Made by a program: the position numbers and the translations under genes | Source: Adiantum capillus-veneris | Lineage: Eukaryota > Streptophyta > Polypodiopsida > Polypodiales > Pteridaceae | Reading direction: 5' to 3' | NCBI GenBank assembly: GCA_014529385.2 | Contig: CM043947.1 | Coordinates: forward strand, 125,272,391-125,336,390 | Length of the DNA stretch: 64,000 bases | Shown: positions 22,350 through 32,244 of the stretch, in pieces | Numbering within the stretch: position 1 is the stretch's first letter | Layout of the letters: the number at the start of each line of letters is the position of its first letter | Notes under the pieces: generated by a model | The model's database searches: none | What the model was told of the DNA's origin: nothing | What the model saw: the letters and a program-made list of their open reading frames with translations, nothing else

Positions 22350-22365
22350 TAGTGGCTACAGACTA
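22338..22365 (+). repeat. 14-bp tandem duplication that shifts the pol frame
   Basis: GTGGCTACAGACTA is present twice in a row (22338-22351, 22352-22365). The duplication creates a TAG and shifts the frame between the first part of the integrase core and the rest. It is a simple recent lesion, as the copies are identical. Confidence 0.95.
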
Positions 22366-24412
22366 TCTAACAAAGTGGGTCGAAGCAAAGGCAACTCAAA
22401 AAGCAGATGCCAGGACCACGGCACACTTTCTATATGAATACGTCTTTGTACGATATGGATTGCCAATAGAAATTGTGAGTGATCGAGGCACACATTTTAT
22501 AAATGAAGTGATAGAGATCCTTCTAGATGAATTCATGGTAATCCATAGGAAATCAGCCCCGTATCATCCACAAGCAAACGGACAAGCTGAAGCAACAAAC
22601 AAAACCATATGCACGGTCCTTACGAAGATTGTATCTGAGCCGAGAACTGACTGGGACCAGAAGTTGCATTCAACATTATGGGCATATAGGGTAGCATATA
22701 AAACATCAATAGGAACGACCCCATATAACATGGTTTTTGGGCTAAATGCTATCTTACCAATAGAATTCTTGATTTCAACCTTAAGGGTGGCTAAGGATCT
22801 AGAGTGGACAGGGCACGAGCTTTCTGATAGAATAGATGACCTGGAAAAGCTAGACGAGCTTCGCCTAAAAGCAGTAGCTTCTATCTACGCTCAAAAAAGG
22901 CGACAAAAGGAATTTTTTGATAAGCATGTGCGGACTAAAGAGTTTAAGGTTGGGGACTATGTCCTAGTTTACACTCTGAAACAGCATGCTAAGAAGCTTA
23001 AAAAGCGAGGGATGGGACCTCTGGTGATTAAAGATCTATCACCAAGTGGAGCCGTCAAGCTTGCTACATTAGACGGAGAAGAAATGCCCAATTGGATTAG
23101 TGGATGCAGAGTGAAAAAGTATCTTTTGCCGCTAACCCAAGACATGCTTCTCAAAATACATCAAGAAAAGCTGCGTGTCCAGAAAAAGAAAAAGATTGTG
23201 GAGGAAGCGCAAGCCGAGGCGAAGGAAAGAATGGAGAAAAGAAGACTACTGCGTCAGAAACAGCGCAATGAAGGAGCAATACGAATAAACGCAGTCAGTA
23301 TAACAGAAATGGATAATGACAAAGAAGAACCCATCATTGAATGCAAAGTAGGAACCAACCAAATCAAAGCCAGAGCACTATTGGATTCAGGAGCTCAAAC
23401 TAACCTACTTTCACTCAGTTTGTATAGACAATTGACAAATGACACTAAATTACAAACTGCCAAGCAAGAGTTAAAGAGTTACTCTGAGAATTCAATCAAA
23501 ACTGTCGGATGCACAGTTTTACATATACAGATTAACCAGTATGTGTATCCTCATATGTTTTACGTGGTTGAAGACCAAGCTACACAACATCCATTATTGC
23601 TAGGACAACCATGGCAGAAGCAATACAATGCAATGATTGACTGGAGTTCTAAATCAGTGCTTATCAAATACGAAGGTGAAAGTCAATCAGTTAAGTTCAC
23701 CAAAGGAGCAGAGCCAACTCCAAAGGAAGAATCCAAGAACAAAGGTAAACAACAACCAGAGAAAAAGAAGAAGCAATGGCAACCAAAAGTTTCTATACAA
23801 CTGGATTGCTCTTCGACGAGGAACTCTCAACATTGGATAAGGAAGACAAGCAATAATATAACAGCTCAACCTTGGGAAAAAACGGAGTCAAAGTTGGTAT
23901 GGAGACCAAAAAAGGTTGTGCCAGAGAACACAAAGGTGGAAAACAGAGTCTTCAATACCAGACAACAGAGTGATTCCAGACAATCAAGGACAGTGAAACA
24001 GATCTGGATTCCAAAGAAGTTCATGACGGCACAAAGCTATAGCAAGCAAATTTGGATCCCAAGGATTTGTAAACAGGAACTCCCTTCAGTACAATCCACG
24101 GAAACTCCTAGGTATTTCAAGGCGAGGAAATCAACACAAAGAACAAAGCAGGTTTGGGTCGCAAAGAGTTTGTGGCAAGCACAAGCGAAGCGGAAGCAGA
24201 TTTGGATTGTGAAAAAGAACAACAAGGTAAAGAAGAATCCATCTACTGATTCTACTACCGAAGTGCCAAAACCAACCCAAAACCCGACCACCAATCCTTC
24301 AATCAAACAAAGAGCAGCTTTATTGGAAAGACTGTTGTATCATCGCTCTACAATTGCATTGGGAACTTATGACCAAAACAACTACAATGCTTCGCCCACA
24401 GACACTTCATAG
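22352..24412 (+). CDS. Integrase core and C-terminal domain, second aspartic protease, W-repeat tail
   Basis: A 686-codon open frame. Residues 1-150 are the integrase core: VSDRGTHFINE supplies the second catalytic Asp and GQAEATNKT the Glu; FDKHVRTKEFKVGDYVLVY begins the C-terminal domain, which ends near 270 (NWISGCRVKKY). Residues 270-320 are a K/E-rich helix. Residues about 322-445 are a second retropepsin-like domain: ARALLDSGAQTNLLSL (catalytic Asp near 345), a flap-like middle, and HPLLLGQPWQ as the second conserved block. Residues 475-625 contain repeats of K-x-[IV]-W-[IV]-x-K (KQIWIPKK, KQIWIPR, KQVWVAK, KQIWIVKK). Integrase joins cDNA to the host; a protease after integrase is unusual in Ty3/gypsy. 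It could be a real enzyme, a capsid-binding fold or a captured host domain. Confidence 0.88.
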   Translation: MATDYLTKWVEAKATQKADARTTAHFLYEYVFVRYGLPIEIVSDRGTHFINEVIEILLDEFMVIHRKSAPYHPQANGQAEATNKTICTVLTKIVSEPRTDWDQKLHSTLWAYRVAYKTSIGTTPYNMVFGLNAILPIEFLISTLRVAKDLEWTGHELSDRIDDLEKLDELRLKAVASIYAQKRRQKEFFDKHVRTKEFKVGDYVLVYTLKQHAKKLKKRGMGPLVIKDLSPSGAVKLATLDGEEMPNWISGCRVKKYLLPLTQDMLLKIHQEKLRVQKKKKIVEEAQAEAKERMEKRRLLRQKQRNEGAIRINAVSITEMDNDKEEPIIECKVGTNQIKARALLDSGAQTNLLSLSLYRQLTNDTKLQTAKQELKSYSENSIKTVGCTVLHIQINQYVYPHMFYVVEDQATQHPLLLGQPWQKQYNAMIDWSSKSVLIKYEGESQSVKFTKGAEPTPKEESKNKGKQQPEKKKKQWQPKVSIQLDCSSTRNSQHWIRKTSNNITAQPWEKTESKLVWRPKKVVPENTKVENRVFNTRQQSDSRQSRTVKQIWIPKKFMTAQSYSKQIWIPRICKQELPSVQSTETPRYFKARKSTQRTKQVWVAKSLWQAQAKRKQIWIVKKNNKVKKNPSTDSTTEVPKPTQNPTTNPSIKQRAALLERLLYHRSTIALGTYDQNNYNASPTDTS

Positions 24413-24433
24413 TCGTCCGGGAGGACTCAGACT

Positions 24434-24446
24434 AGGAGGGGGGAGG
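24434..24446 (+). other. Internal polypurine tract
   Basis: AGGAGGGGGGAGG right after the pol stop, similar in make-up to the terminal polypurine tract at 30545-30558. It could act as a second plus-strand primer or mark the old 3' end of a shorter element; neither is shown. Confidence 0.5.
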
Positions 24447-26052
24447 TATACAGGTATACTGGAGCTACAAAGCAGCTACAAGCGACAAAAACAAAGAAAA
24501 ACAAAAATTATATTACAAGGGCAGTGTCTTACATGATTTGGCAATTTTTATGTTTGATTGCGGATATTGATAATAGTTATGCCCTTATATACCTTGTTTT
24601 GCAACAAGAAGAGATCAAATGATGAATCTGGGTCTCTAGACATGTAAATATCACTAAATAAGAGTGTTTTTGGAGCTAAAAAGTGAAAAAAAGTGGTAAT
24701 CCAAGTCCAGAAATCACAAATAAGTGTATATTCATATACACAGGGTTACCAGCTATTTATTGTGTATGTTTGGAATTTTCTGGCTTCAATTTGCTATTTT
24801 CCTTTATTTTTTATGATTTTCTTGATAAAAGTAAAAGAAAAATAAAAAAGCAGGTGAAACGAGATCAGAAAAAAGAAAAGAATAGATGGTGATGATCCTA
24901 ATGACAAGGGCAACCCATGGTAAAAATTGAGTACAATTCGGAAAAGTTGCGGAAAGCCCGAAATGACAGAATTTTGGCAAAGTGGACAGATTTCTCAGAA
25001 ACAGGTCAAACGGAGTCCAAATTGAGAAATTTCAAATCCTAAAGTGCATTTCACGACGAGATAGGAGCACATGTCAAATTTGGTAACAAGTGATCCGGGA
25101 AGTCCGAAGTTAAGTATTTTTCACATCACTTTCAAGCTCATTTCCACTATTACCTTCTTGGAGAGAGCAAAGAGCACACAGGAGCATCCAACCTTCTACA
25201 GCCTTCTACGACTGCTACGAGAGCTCAGAGGACACCAGACATGAGAGGTAGACTCGTTGCCATAAGCTTTTGATGCTTATCATTAACTTTTGTCGCGAAA
25301 ACTGACCAAAACCAAGAAACAAGAGCAGACGGGGAATGCGGTAGAATGCTAGGTAGTGGCACAACCGCCTAACCAAACCTTGCAAGAACTTATAGGTAGG
25401 TTACCCTAGTATAGAAGATGGGTTTCTAACACTCAAAGCTCGAGAAAGAACGACTGGAAAAACCCTAGGTCAACAGAGCCTGCAAGAGGCAAACAGGAAA
25501 AAGTTGTCGAAACGACACAAAACTTCTCAGGAAGCTTAACAACATCGAGGGCAATGCAACCATGGAGTATCTCCAGGTTTGAACCACCAAAAGTGGGTCA
25601 AAACAACCGATTTGGCTACGGACACACAAAGCGTCATTTTGGCATAACGGCTGAAATTGACGACCGAATGAAATGAAACTTCACAAGCAGCTTCAAATAT
25701 ACATGGATGACTTATGTTTGCAAGCAAAACCCAAAAGAAAGCTGATTCACTTACCAATGGTGAAAAAGACGCTTTCGGGCTACCAAAAGGAGGAAGATGG
25801 AGAACGGGGAGCCAAAGTCAAGTTCAACCAAATAGATGGCTTCACAACATATCCAATGAGCTGGAAATGCAACTCTCGAGAAGAAAAGTTGAAGAAATTC
25901 AACTTCAAGGCAAAAAGACGACTTCGAAGACTGAAATGCCTATAAGGGGGCTTTTTAGCTAAACTGATGAATTTTTAAGTTGAAAACTAGTTAGCAGGGC
26001 TTAGGGCACTAGCACAAAGCATTCTTTGCACAAAAAGACCAACATTTCAAGA

Positions 26053-27066
26053 AAAGACATCATACGCGTATGATGTCTCACAGCATGAATTTCACATCCA
26101 TTTCAACATTTGAGTGCATAGCCTCATTCCACATGTTAATCACATCCTATGAACCAAGTATCATGAGAATTGGAGTTAGAAAACCCAAGGAAAACCAAAA
26201 AGACGCAAAGTAGGCCATAAAATTGATTTTTGGTCCTAATTTTGTCAAAATAACTCCAAACTCATTGAAACTTTGTAGGATTGTTGATTAACACATTTAC
26301 AAGCTATCTGGAACCAAAAAGCACCATTTTGACACAAAAGACATCATATGCGTATGATGTCTATTTGCACTTACAGAGCCAAAACTGCTCATTTGTCATC
26401 ATACATCCATTATATATATCTAATACATGCTACATATGAAATTTGGAACCATTTGGTCAAGAGGATCACCCCATTAGCCCAATTGAGGGAAAATCCTTCA
26501 CCTAAATCCTATTTTTGACCCAAATCCAACATACTCAAGTCCAAACCAAGATTTGAGTAGAAACAGTCCTTCACTAGTACATGGGGAGTCCACAGAACCA
26601 ATCCCATGCAAAATTGATGAAAAAGACATCATACGCGTATGATGTCTCCAGAGCCATTTTTAGCCCAAAATCTATCCAAACTTCATAAATCCACTGAATA
26701 AGCCTATCTAAAGCAAATCCAAGCTTATAGAGAAATTTGATCCAAAAATACACTAAAAGACATCATACGCGTATGATGTCTCACTATGTGATTTTGGCAC
26801 CTCAGGGCTTCAACCACCAAACAGAAGTGATCTACATGCCATTTGAAAGTGAACCACCAATTTTTATCCAATTTGGATCATAAAATCCAAATCCCTTTCA
26901 AAATTTTGCCAAGAGCCGGAACTGGACTAAACTGGCCAAAACTTGACCAAATGGGATCCAAACTCAAATCCAAGCATATGATACTCATGTATACACTATC
27001 AGCTACAAGCACAACCAATATGAAGTCATTTTGACACAAAAGACATCATACGCGTATAATGTCTCC
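26053..27066. repeat. Palindrome array 2 (five copies) downstream of pol
   Basis: Same palindrome as the leader array. Central units start at 26056, 26340 (ATATGCGT variant), 26625, 26759 and 27042 (ATAATG variant); spacing 284, 285, 134 and 283 bp. Upstream words recur between copies: TTTTGACACAAAA before the second and fifth, AATTGATGAAAAA before the third and before the leader copy at 14331. The array is therefore an old, diverged tandem repeat in which the palindrome is the best-kept part. Confidence 0.95.
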
Positions 27067-27230
27067 AGCATGATTTTGAGCCCATTTTGCATATTTTTTC
27101 ACCTACCTTGCATCCTTAGGCCCTGAATAGCTCATGTTTCAATTTTCAAGTCATTTGAATAGTTAAAAGCTTCATTTCGGCTTTCAGTACTAAAAAGACG
27201 CTAACTTCTGAAATTGGAGTTACAGGATCC

Positions 27231-29759
27231 ATGGATTCCGCCAAGTCATCGGCAACGAAGAGAAAAAGACCGACAATCAAAGATGCTCTTGCAGAAGCGG
27301 AACCCTTTGACATTCCAGCAAAAACCCTCAAGCCAACCAAAACTTGGGTGGAGGAAGCAGTATTGGAGAAAGAGGGAATAAAGATCTACCAGGGGACTTT
27401 CAGAGATCCTCAAGGGCAAGCGGTGGATGTACCGATGATCCCACAGGAATTGGTAGATTATAGCAGGTCAGAAGACATCAGCAGGTACCTGGAAAGGGCA
27501 GACTTGCACAGTTTCTTCATCTCGAGACCATCAGGTGTGGATACAAGAAGAGTCTTCGAGTTGGCAACATCCATTCAGAAGGATGGAAAAGCCACACTGA
27601 CAGCCATGGATGGAGAGAAAGTAGAAGTACAGATCACTCCACAGCTCATTGCAGACGCATTGAAGTTGCACAACAAAGGGAGCTCGGTCAGGGAAAGAAG
27701 GGAGGCCATAGAGGTCTATGGGCCCAAGAAGCAGAATGCAACCTATGGAGATATGGTAGACCCAAGAGCGGAAACCCTTTGCCGACTGTACAACCAATTT
27801 CTTCATGTTTGCAGTAAAAGACCGCAAGAGTATACGACACCACCCCATGCCATTGCGACCACCATCACATGGGCATTAAAGAGCAATATGCCAAAAGAGG
27901 TGAATTACGGTCAACACATCTACGAGCAAGTAATTGCCATGCACAACGAGAAGCCAAAGTACATAGGAGGAGCGGAAATTCTGACAAGAATAGCTTATGA
28001 AGCTATTGGAGCAAGAGATCAGTGGCCAAAGGTTCCCTCCCAGAATGAGTGGCTTAGAGAAGCCGACGAGGAGGAAGAACAGCCCGAAGTATCCAAGAGG
28101 GCATCCACAAGAGCACGCCGGAAACTAGAAGTAGTTTCAGAACCTGCAGAGGATGTGGACGAGCCGCTTAAGAAGAAAGTAAAGAAGAAGGTTACTCCCA
28201 AGCAAACCAAAAGTGAGAAAGCGGCAAGAATGGAAAGACTAGTGGAGCAGTTTAGAGCGGAAAGAGCTCTAAAGGGTGACTTTGAAGAAAAGTGGGTGCC
28301 AGACCCCACTAAAGTCGGAACTAGCTCAGCCAGGCCACATATTGATCAATACGATCAATATATTAAAGCTTATGAGGAGTCAGAGGCTATTCTGGAGCAG
28401 CAACCTGTCGAGCCATACACTGAAGAGGAGGTACAGCAATTAAAAGCTGAGCTGAAAAAAGACGACAAGGGGAAAAGGAAAGTAGATGAGTCTACTAAGC
28501 CTCAAGAGAAAGATGGGCAAGCTGACAAAGGGAAATCCAAGGAAGCTGAGGACAGATATCCCTCTATGACTGATGTACCAAACCCTAAGAAGACGGAAAA
28601 AATTGTGGAGGAGACCACAGTAGAGGTGGACACAGATGATTTGGAAAAGCCAGAGGCCGAGACCAAAGAAAAGAAGATAGATCCAGTTCAGCAAAAGAGA
28701 AATGATTATGAGGATCTGGTAGAGATAGGATACACTGAAGAAGAGGCCCTTGAGGTAGTTTATGGGATCACCCTACAAAAACAAGATGAACGGAGAGGAA
28801 CGGAGGAAAAAACAAAGAGTAAAAAAGGAAGTGAAGAGACACTGGACGAACCGAAAGTACTAGAAGAGCCAAAGCCAGTGGAGGTGGTGGCAGAAAGAGC
28901 TTTAGAGTTGACAGATGATGATGAAAAAGACATGCACATGGTGCATGAACTGCTCAGCAAGATAAAAGAAAGGTCCAAGGCAAAGGAAGTAGAGATTAAG
29001 ACAGCCAAACAAAGGGAAGCGGAGTTGCAGAGAAAATTAGAGAATGCTATGACTGAATCTGAAAGTCATAAAGCATCACTCTATGACGTGGAAAACGAGA
29101 GAGACGGCTTGATACTCCAGCTAGCCGAGGCTTCAAGAGAAGTAACAAGTGCACAGGAAGCAAGGGAGCGGATAGAGGATGAGTTGGAGGCGACCAAGGA
29201 TGAGCTCATTGAGCTAAGGGAGAGAGTCGAGCTCCAAGAAAGAACAATCACTAGACTCAGGACTACCCCTAGAGCTAGCAGAGCAGGAACCGAACAAGAG
29301 GGAGCTATCATACCAGCTTTGGAAGACCAGGTCCGAAGCTTACAAAGAGAGCTGAGATTAGAGCAAGTGCAAAGGTTGCACATTGCGGAGGGATCATTGG
29401 CCGCAGAGGAGAGGCTCACATTAGAAAATCAAACACTACGGACAGAGAATGAGGCCCTCCGCAAACAGCTCCAAGATCTACAAGAGCAACAAAGAAGAGA
29501 GACAGAGACACCACAAGAAGAATCAGGTGGAGCAGCCATAGAGCTACCAGAAACTGGAGAGGCAACCACAATTGAAGATCCAGCCCCAGCTCAAGAGGTG
29601 GCCTCGACTTCAAGAATCTCTGAAGAAGAAGAACAAAGGCTCCATGACCAAATAGAAAAGTCAGCAGATGAGAGTGCCAAGGCGGAAATGGAATGGGAGA
29701 GGAGACTCCTAATCTCCATTAGACTTCAGGGACTAGACACAAAAGTGCTCCATGAATAG
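27231..29759 (+). CDS. Downstream coiled-coil protein of the 19 kb element (third frame)
   Basis: 842 codons from the ATG at 27231. Residues 1-20 are basic (KSSATKRKRP). Residues about 60-265 form a globular region (FFISRPSGVDTRRVFELATS, VQITPQLIADALKLH, LCRLYNQFLHVCSKRP) that resembles the 'putative plant transposon protein' type of domain found in large plant gypsy elements; this is by pattern only. Residues 280-550 are K/E-rich and disordered. Residues about 560-760 are a long heptad-patterned coiled coil (ERDGLILQLAEASREV, LENQTLRTENEALRKQLQDL). No signal peptide or membrane segment is seen, so an envelope role is not supported. The position after pol implies a spliced RNA or internal promoter. 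The TAG at 29757 is followed by a TAA three codons later, and the frame then continues to 30509. Confidence 0.8.
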   Translation: MDSAKSSATKRKRPTIKDALAEAEPFDIPAKTLKPTKTWVEEAVLEKEGIKIYQGTFRDPQGQAVDVPMIPQELVDYSRSEDISRYLERADLHSFFISRPSGVDTRRVFELATSIQKDGKATLTAMDGEKVEVQITPQLIADALKLHNKGSSVRERREAIEVYGPKKQNATYGDMVDPRAETLCRLYNQFLHVCSKRPQEYTTPPHAIATTITWALKSNMPKEVNYGQHIYEQVIAMHNEKPKYIGGAEILTRIAYEAIGARDQWPKVPSQNEWLREADEEEEQPEVSKRASTRARRKLEVVSEPAEDVDEPLKKKVKKKVTPKQTKSEKAARMERLVEQFRAERALKGDFEEKWVPDPTKVGTSSARPHIDQYDQYIKAYEESEAILEQQPVEPYTEEEVQQLKAELKKDDKGKRKVDESTKPQEKDGQADKGKSKEAEDRYPSMTDVPNPKKTEKIVEETTVEVDTDDLEKPEAETKEKKIDPVQQKRNDYEDLVEIGYTEEEALEVVYGITLQKQDERRGTEEKTKSKKGSEETLDEPKVLEEPKPVEVVAERALELTDDDEKDMHMVHELLSKIKERSKAKEVEIKTAKQREAELQRKLENAMTESESHKASLYDVENERDGLILQLAEASREVTSAQEARERIEDELEATKDELIELRERVELQERTITRLRTTPRASRAGTEQEGAIIPALEDQVRSLQRELRLEQVQRLHIAEGSLAAEERLTLENQTLRTENEALRKQLQDLQEQQRRETETPQEESGGAAIELPETGEATTIEDPAPAQEVASTSRISEEEEQRLHDQIEKSADESAKAEMEWERRLLISIRLQGLDTKVLHE

Positions 29760-30509
29760 TGGGTGTAACCCAGCCTGCCTTTCCCTTTGATGAAATTTGA
29801 AGTGCTAAAGACGAAAAAGAGAATAGAGGAGGAGCAGTATGTCGCTCTTTACGAAGGCGACATCACAAAGGAGGAACAATCAAAGAAGATAGTAGATTCA
29901 CAACCTAGATGGAGGAAAGGTTGGCTGAACAAATACCCAACCTACATCATCTACTTGGTGAAGGCACCAAAGGAGATTCGGGAGGATGCAACCTTCTGCC
30001 CGGTGCCAAGAGTCAGAAACTGGAAAGAGCATGCCAAGATTGCAGAAAAGAAGCCAAATTGGCTTAATTATCCTAGGATTCTAGGACCAAAGGCAGGAGG
30101 AGAGAGAATAGGTAAAGCCTACATGGTGAAAACCCTAACGGGCACCATCAAGCTCTTTACTGGCTCTCCTGACCTTTCATGTCAGATGCTCAAGAAAATC
30201 TGCAGGACTCTCTTAGCTTGCATTGAAGTGTTCGCGCCAGATAAAGCCACGACCTCGAGTCTACTATCGACGGCCGACACAGTGACTGATATGATGTACA
30301 ATCTTTCATTGCAGCCTTCTCCAAAAGTGTTACACCTCCTATACCAAAGGATTATGTTTTTGCCTAGCTTCCACATGCAAACATTCGAAGAAGCTTTCTA
30401 CACCGGCTTTTTCACCCACGAAAGAAAAATATTCGGCCCAACCTTGACCATCGGCAACCTACGATACGAATCACATTTGCAGATGCTCAAGACGACAGGA
30501 CTTTATTGA
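29760..30509 (+). pseudogene. C-terminal part of the downstream frame, after two stop codons
   Basis: In the same frame as the 842-codon protein; the first ATG is at 29790. About 240 residues (MKFEVLKTKKRIEEEQYVALYEGD ... LQMLKTTGLY) with no homology I can name; compact, with several W and aromatic residues. The two stops at 29757 and 29766 are the only breaks and each is one C-to-T step from a Gln codon, so I infer that the intact element made one protein of about 1,090 residues. Alternatively it is a separate fourth protein starting at 29790. Confidence 0.6.
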
Positions 30510-30544
30510 CCAAGCATAAAAGTCATGTCAGGGACGACATGAAT

Positions 30545-30558
30545 GCGAAGGGGGGGAG
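30545..30558 (+). other. Terminal polypurine tract of the 19 kb element
   Basis: GCGAAGGGGGGGAG immediately before the 3' LTR; plus-strand DNA synthesis starts here. Confidence 0.9.
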
Positions 30559-31499
30559 TGTTGAGCCAGCAGAGGATCACACCCACATTTTTGCTCACAC
30601 TCATCATTTTGTAACCATTGATTGTAATAAATGTCTTTCCGACATTAATTTTGATTTGAGCCATTCATTAAGTAACGGGACTCAATTGAGTTTCCAGCTT
30701 GTAATCCCGAAGTAATTTCACTTGCTGATGTAATTAGTTAGAGATGTTCTCACCTCCAAGGCTGAGGTATATAAGCCAAAGTTTTTGTAACCTAAGGGGA
30801 TTCAGATTATTAATCAAAGTGAGTTTTTTTGGAGTGCCGTGACTGTGTCTGAGAGAGAGAGAGAGAGTGAGAGTCTTATCTACTTGCTACGCGAGCTACG
30901 GAGCCGCCATTGGAGAAGCGACACCGCCATTGTGTTAGCAACGGCGAGAGCTACGCACAGATACCAAGAGTGCGCGCTATCGGCTTCTATGTGTGGTAAG
31001 TTCCTACGAGCTTCGGTGTGAGTTTTCTTCCAACTCGTGTGTCGGAATGGAGCGTGCAGCATATCTATAGAACCACAACGAGTAGAGCTACACATTAGTA
31101 CCATCGGGGTCAAGTTTCGATCACCTGTATTTTTCGGCCTGTCTTCATACGCGTTTACCACATGGAGTGGTTATAGGTTGAGTTTGCAGTTCAAGTCTTT
31201 AGGGTGTTGTTCTTACCTAGTGTATAGACTTCCCCTTGAGTTTGAGATCGATTCAATGATTCTTGATCCTGTTTCGTATAGCATTCGTTCGTAGTACGGA
31301 TTTCATTCACTTGCGTATTTTAGAACTTAGATTTGATTTCCTTAGTAGTGATTGTCATTAGAAGGTCGAGTAGGTGATTTGACACCCACCTAGTTGTTTC
31401 CATGCGCCTGCGGGTCAAGCTCCGTCCTCGTCTGACAAATTCTGTTGTTGGTTGAGTTCTCGCTATTTAGCTTCCGCTAGCGGCGTAACCGCCTTAACA
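30559..31499 (+). repeat. 3' LTR of the 19 kb element
   Basis: Direct repeat of 12408-13381, 941 bp, with a TATA box at 30768-30775. It is followed by TGCAT, identical to the five bases before the 5' LTR. Confidence 0.97.
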
Positions 31500-31504
31500 T
31501 GCAT

Positions 31505-32202
31505 GCACACTAGGTGTTATGGTCCCTAGTGTTTAACACAAATTTGTTTGGAGCGGCATGCAAATTCATGGACTTTCTTGTTTCTGCAATTTTTTCACTT
31601 CAAGTGCACTTTTTCAAGCAGTTTTATGAGTTTACACCCTACCATACAAGGTAATGGCTCAAGATGGGTGTCTTGGTTGAATGGTCTATACTCTATGAGC
31701 TTACTCCACTCCAACCCGCTTTCAACCTAGTTGGTTGCCTCCAGTCCATATCAAGTATATGGCTGGATACTCACTGTTTGGTTGTTGCTGCAACTCCCGC
31801 CCCATGGCCAACTCATGCATCCCTGCACCTCCGCTGCCTGGCTTGGTGCGAGCACACACACACACTCTCTCTCAAGGCTTGTCCCGCTATGGCCCACTGC
31901 AAGTGGAAACCATACACACACACACACACACATGGGCATTGGGCCCTCAAGCCCCTCGTTTAATGCATTTGATAGCGGGCATGAGCTGCGTTTTTTTGTC
32001 GACTGACCCCACCCCCTGGCTTGCCATCCTCATCACCGCAAGAGCAGGCCTAGCATAGCCTTGTTAGGTTTCTCACGTAATTGGAAGGATCTCCATGTCG
32101 GCTCCCTACAGCAGCACAACCCTCGGTTCATGCTGATTCATTGAATCCTCTTCATGCACACGCACTGCCTTCGAGCATGTATCCCGCTAGCCTTGGCGTG
32201 AG

Positions 32203-32244
<42 letters not shown>

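Larger units (their letters stand above)
24413..27230 (+). other. 2.8 kb non-coding spacer between pol and the downstream frame
   Basis: No long frame. It opens with a polypurine tract (24434-24446), includes a 23-bp exact copy of the RT active-site region (25695-25717), and its last kilobase carries palindrome array 2. The small frame at 25673-25945 reads IYMDDLC only because of that copied patch. Confidence 0.7.
12408..31499 (+). mobile_element. Very large (19.1 kb) Ty3/gypsy element, tRNA-Asp primer type
   Basis: Both LTRs (974 and 941 bp), primer site, polypurine tract and a perfect 5-bp target duplication TGCAT (12403-12407 and 31500-31504) define the element exactly. Tat/Ogre/Athila-type plant gypsy elements share the Asp primer, great length and lack of a chromodomain, so it is best placed near them, though I see no archaeal-type second RNase H. 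Order: 1.4 kb leader with palindromes, gag-PR-RT-RNase H, two integrase zinc-finger modules, integrase, second protease with W-repeat tail, 2.8 kb spacer with palindromes, coiled-coil frame. By eye the LTRs differ at about 13 sites outside the GA repeat, so insertion is recent. Coding damage: a frameshift near 20487, TAG at 22017, a 14-bp duplication at 22338, and TAG/TAA at 29757/29766. Confidence 0.95.

Noticed and set aside
27531-29613. Several minus-strand frames up to 112 codons
   Set aside because: Antisense shadows of the K/E-rich coiled-coil frame, giving S/L/F-rich composition.
27231-29759. Envelope glycoprotein in the env position
   Set aside because: No signal peptide, no hydrophobic membrane segment; strongly charged coiled coil.
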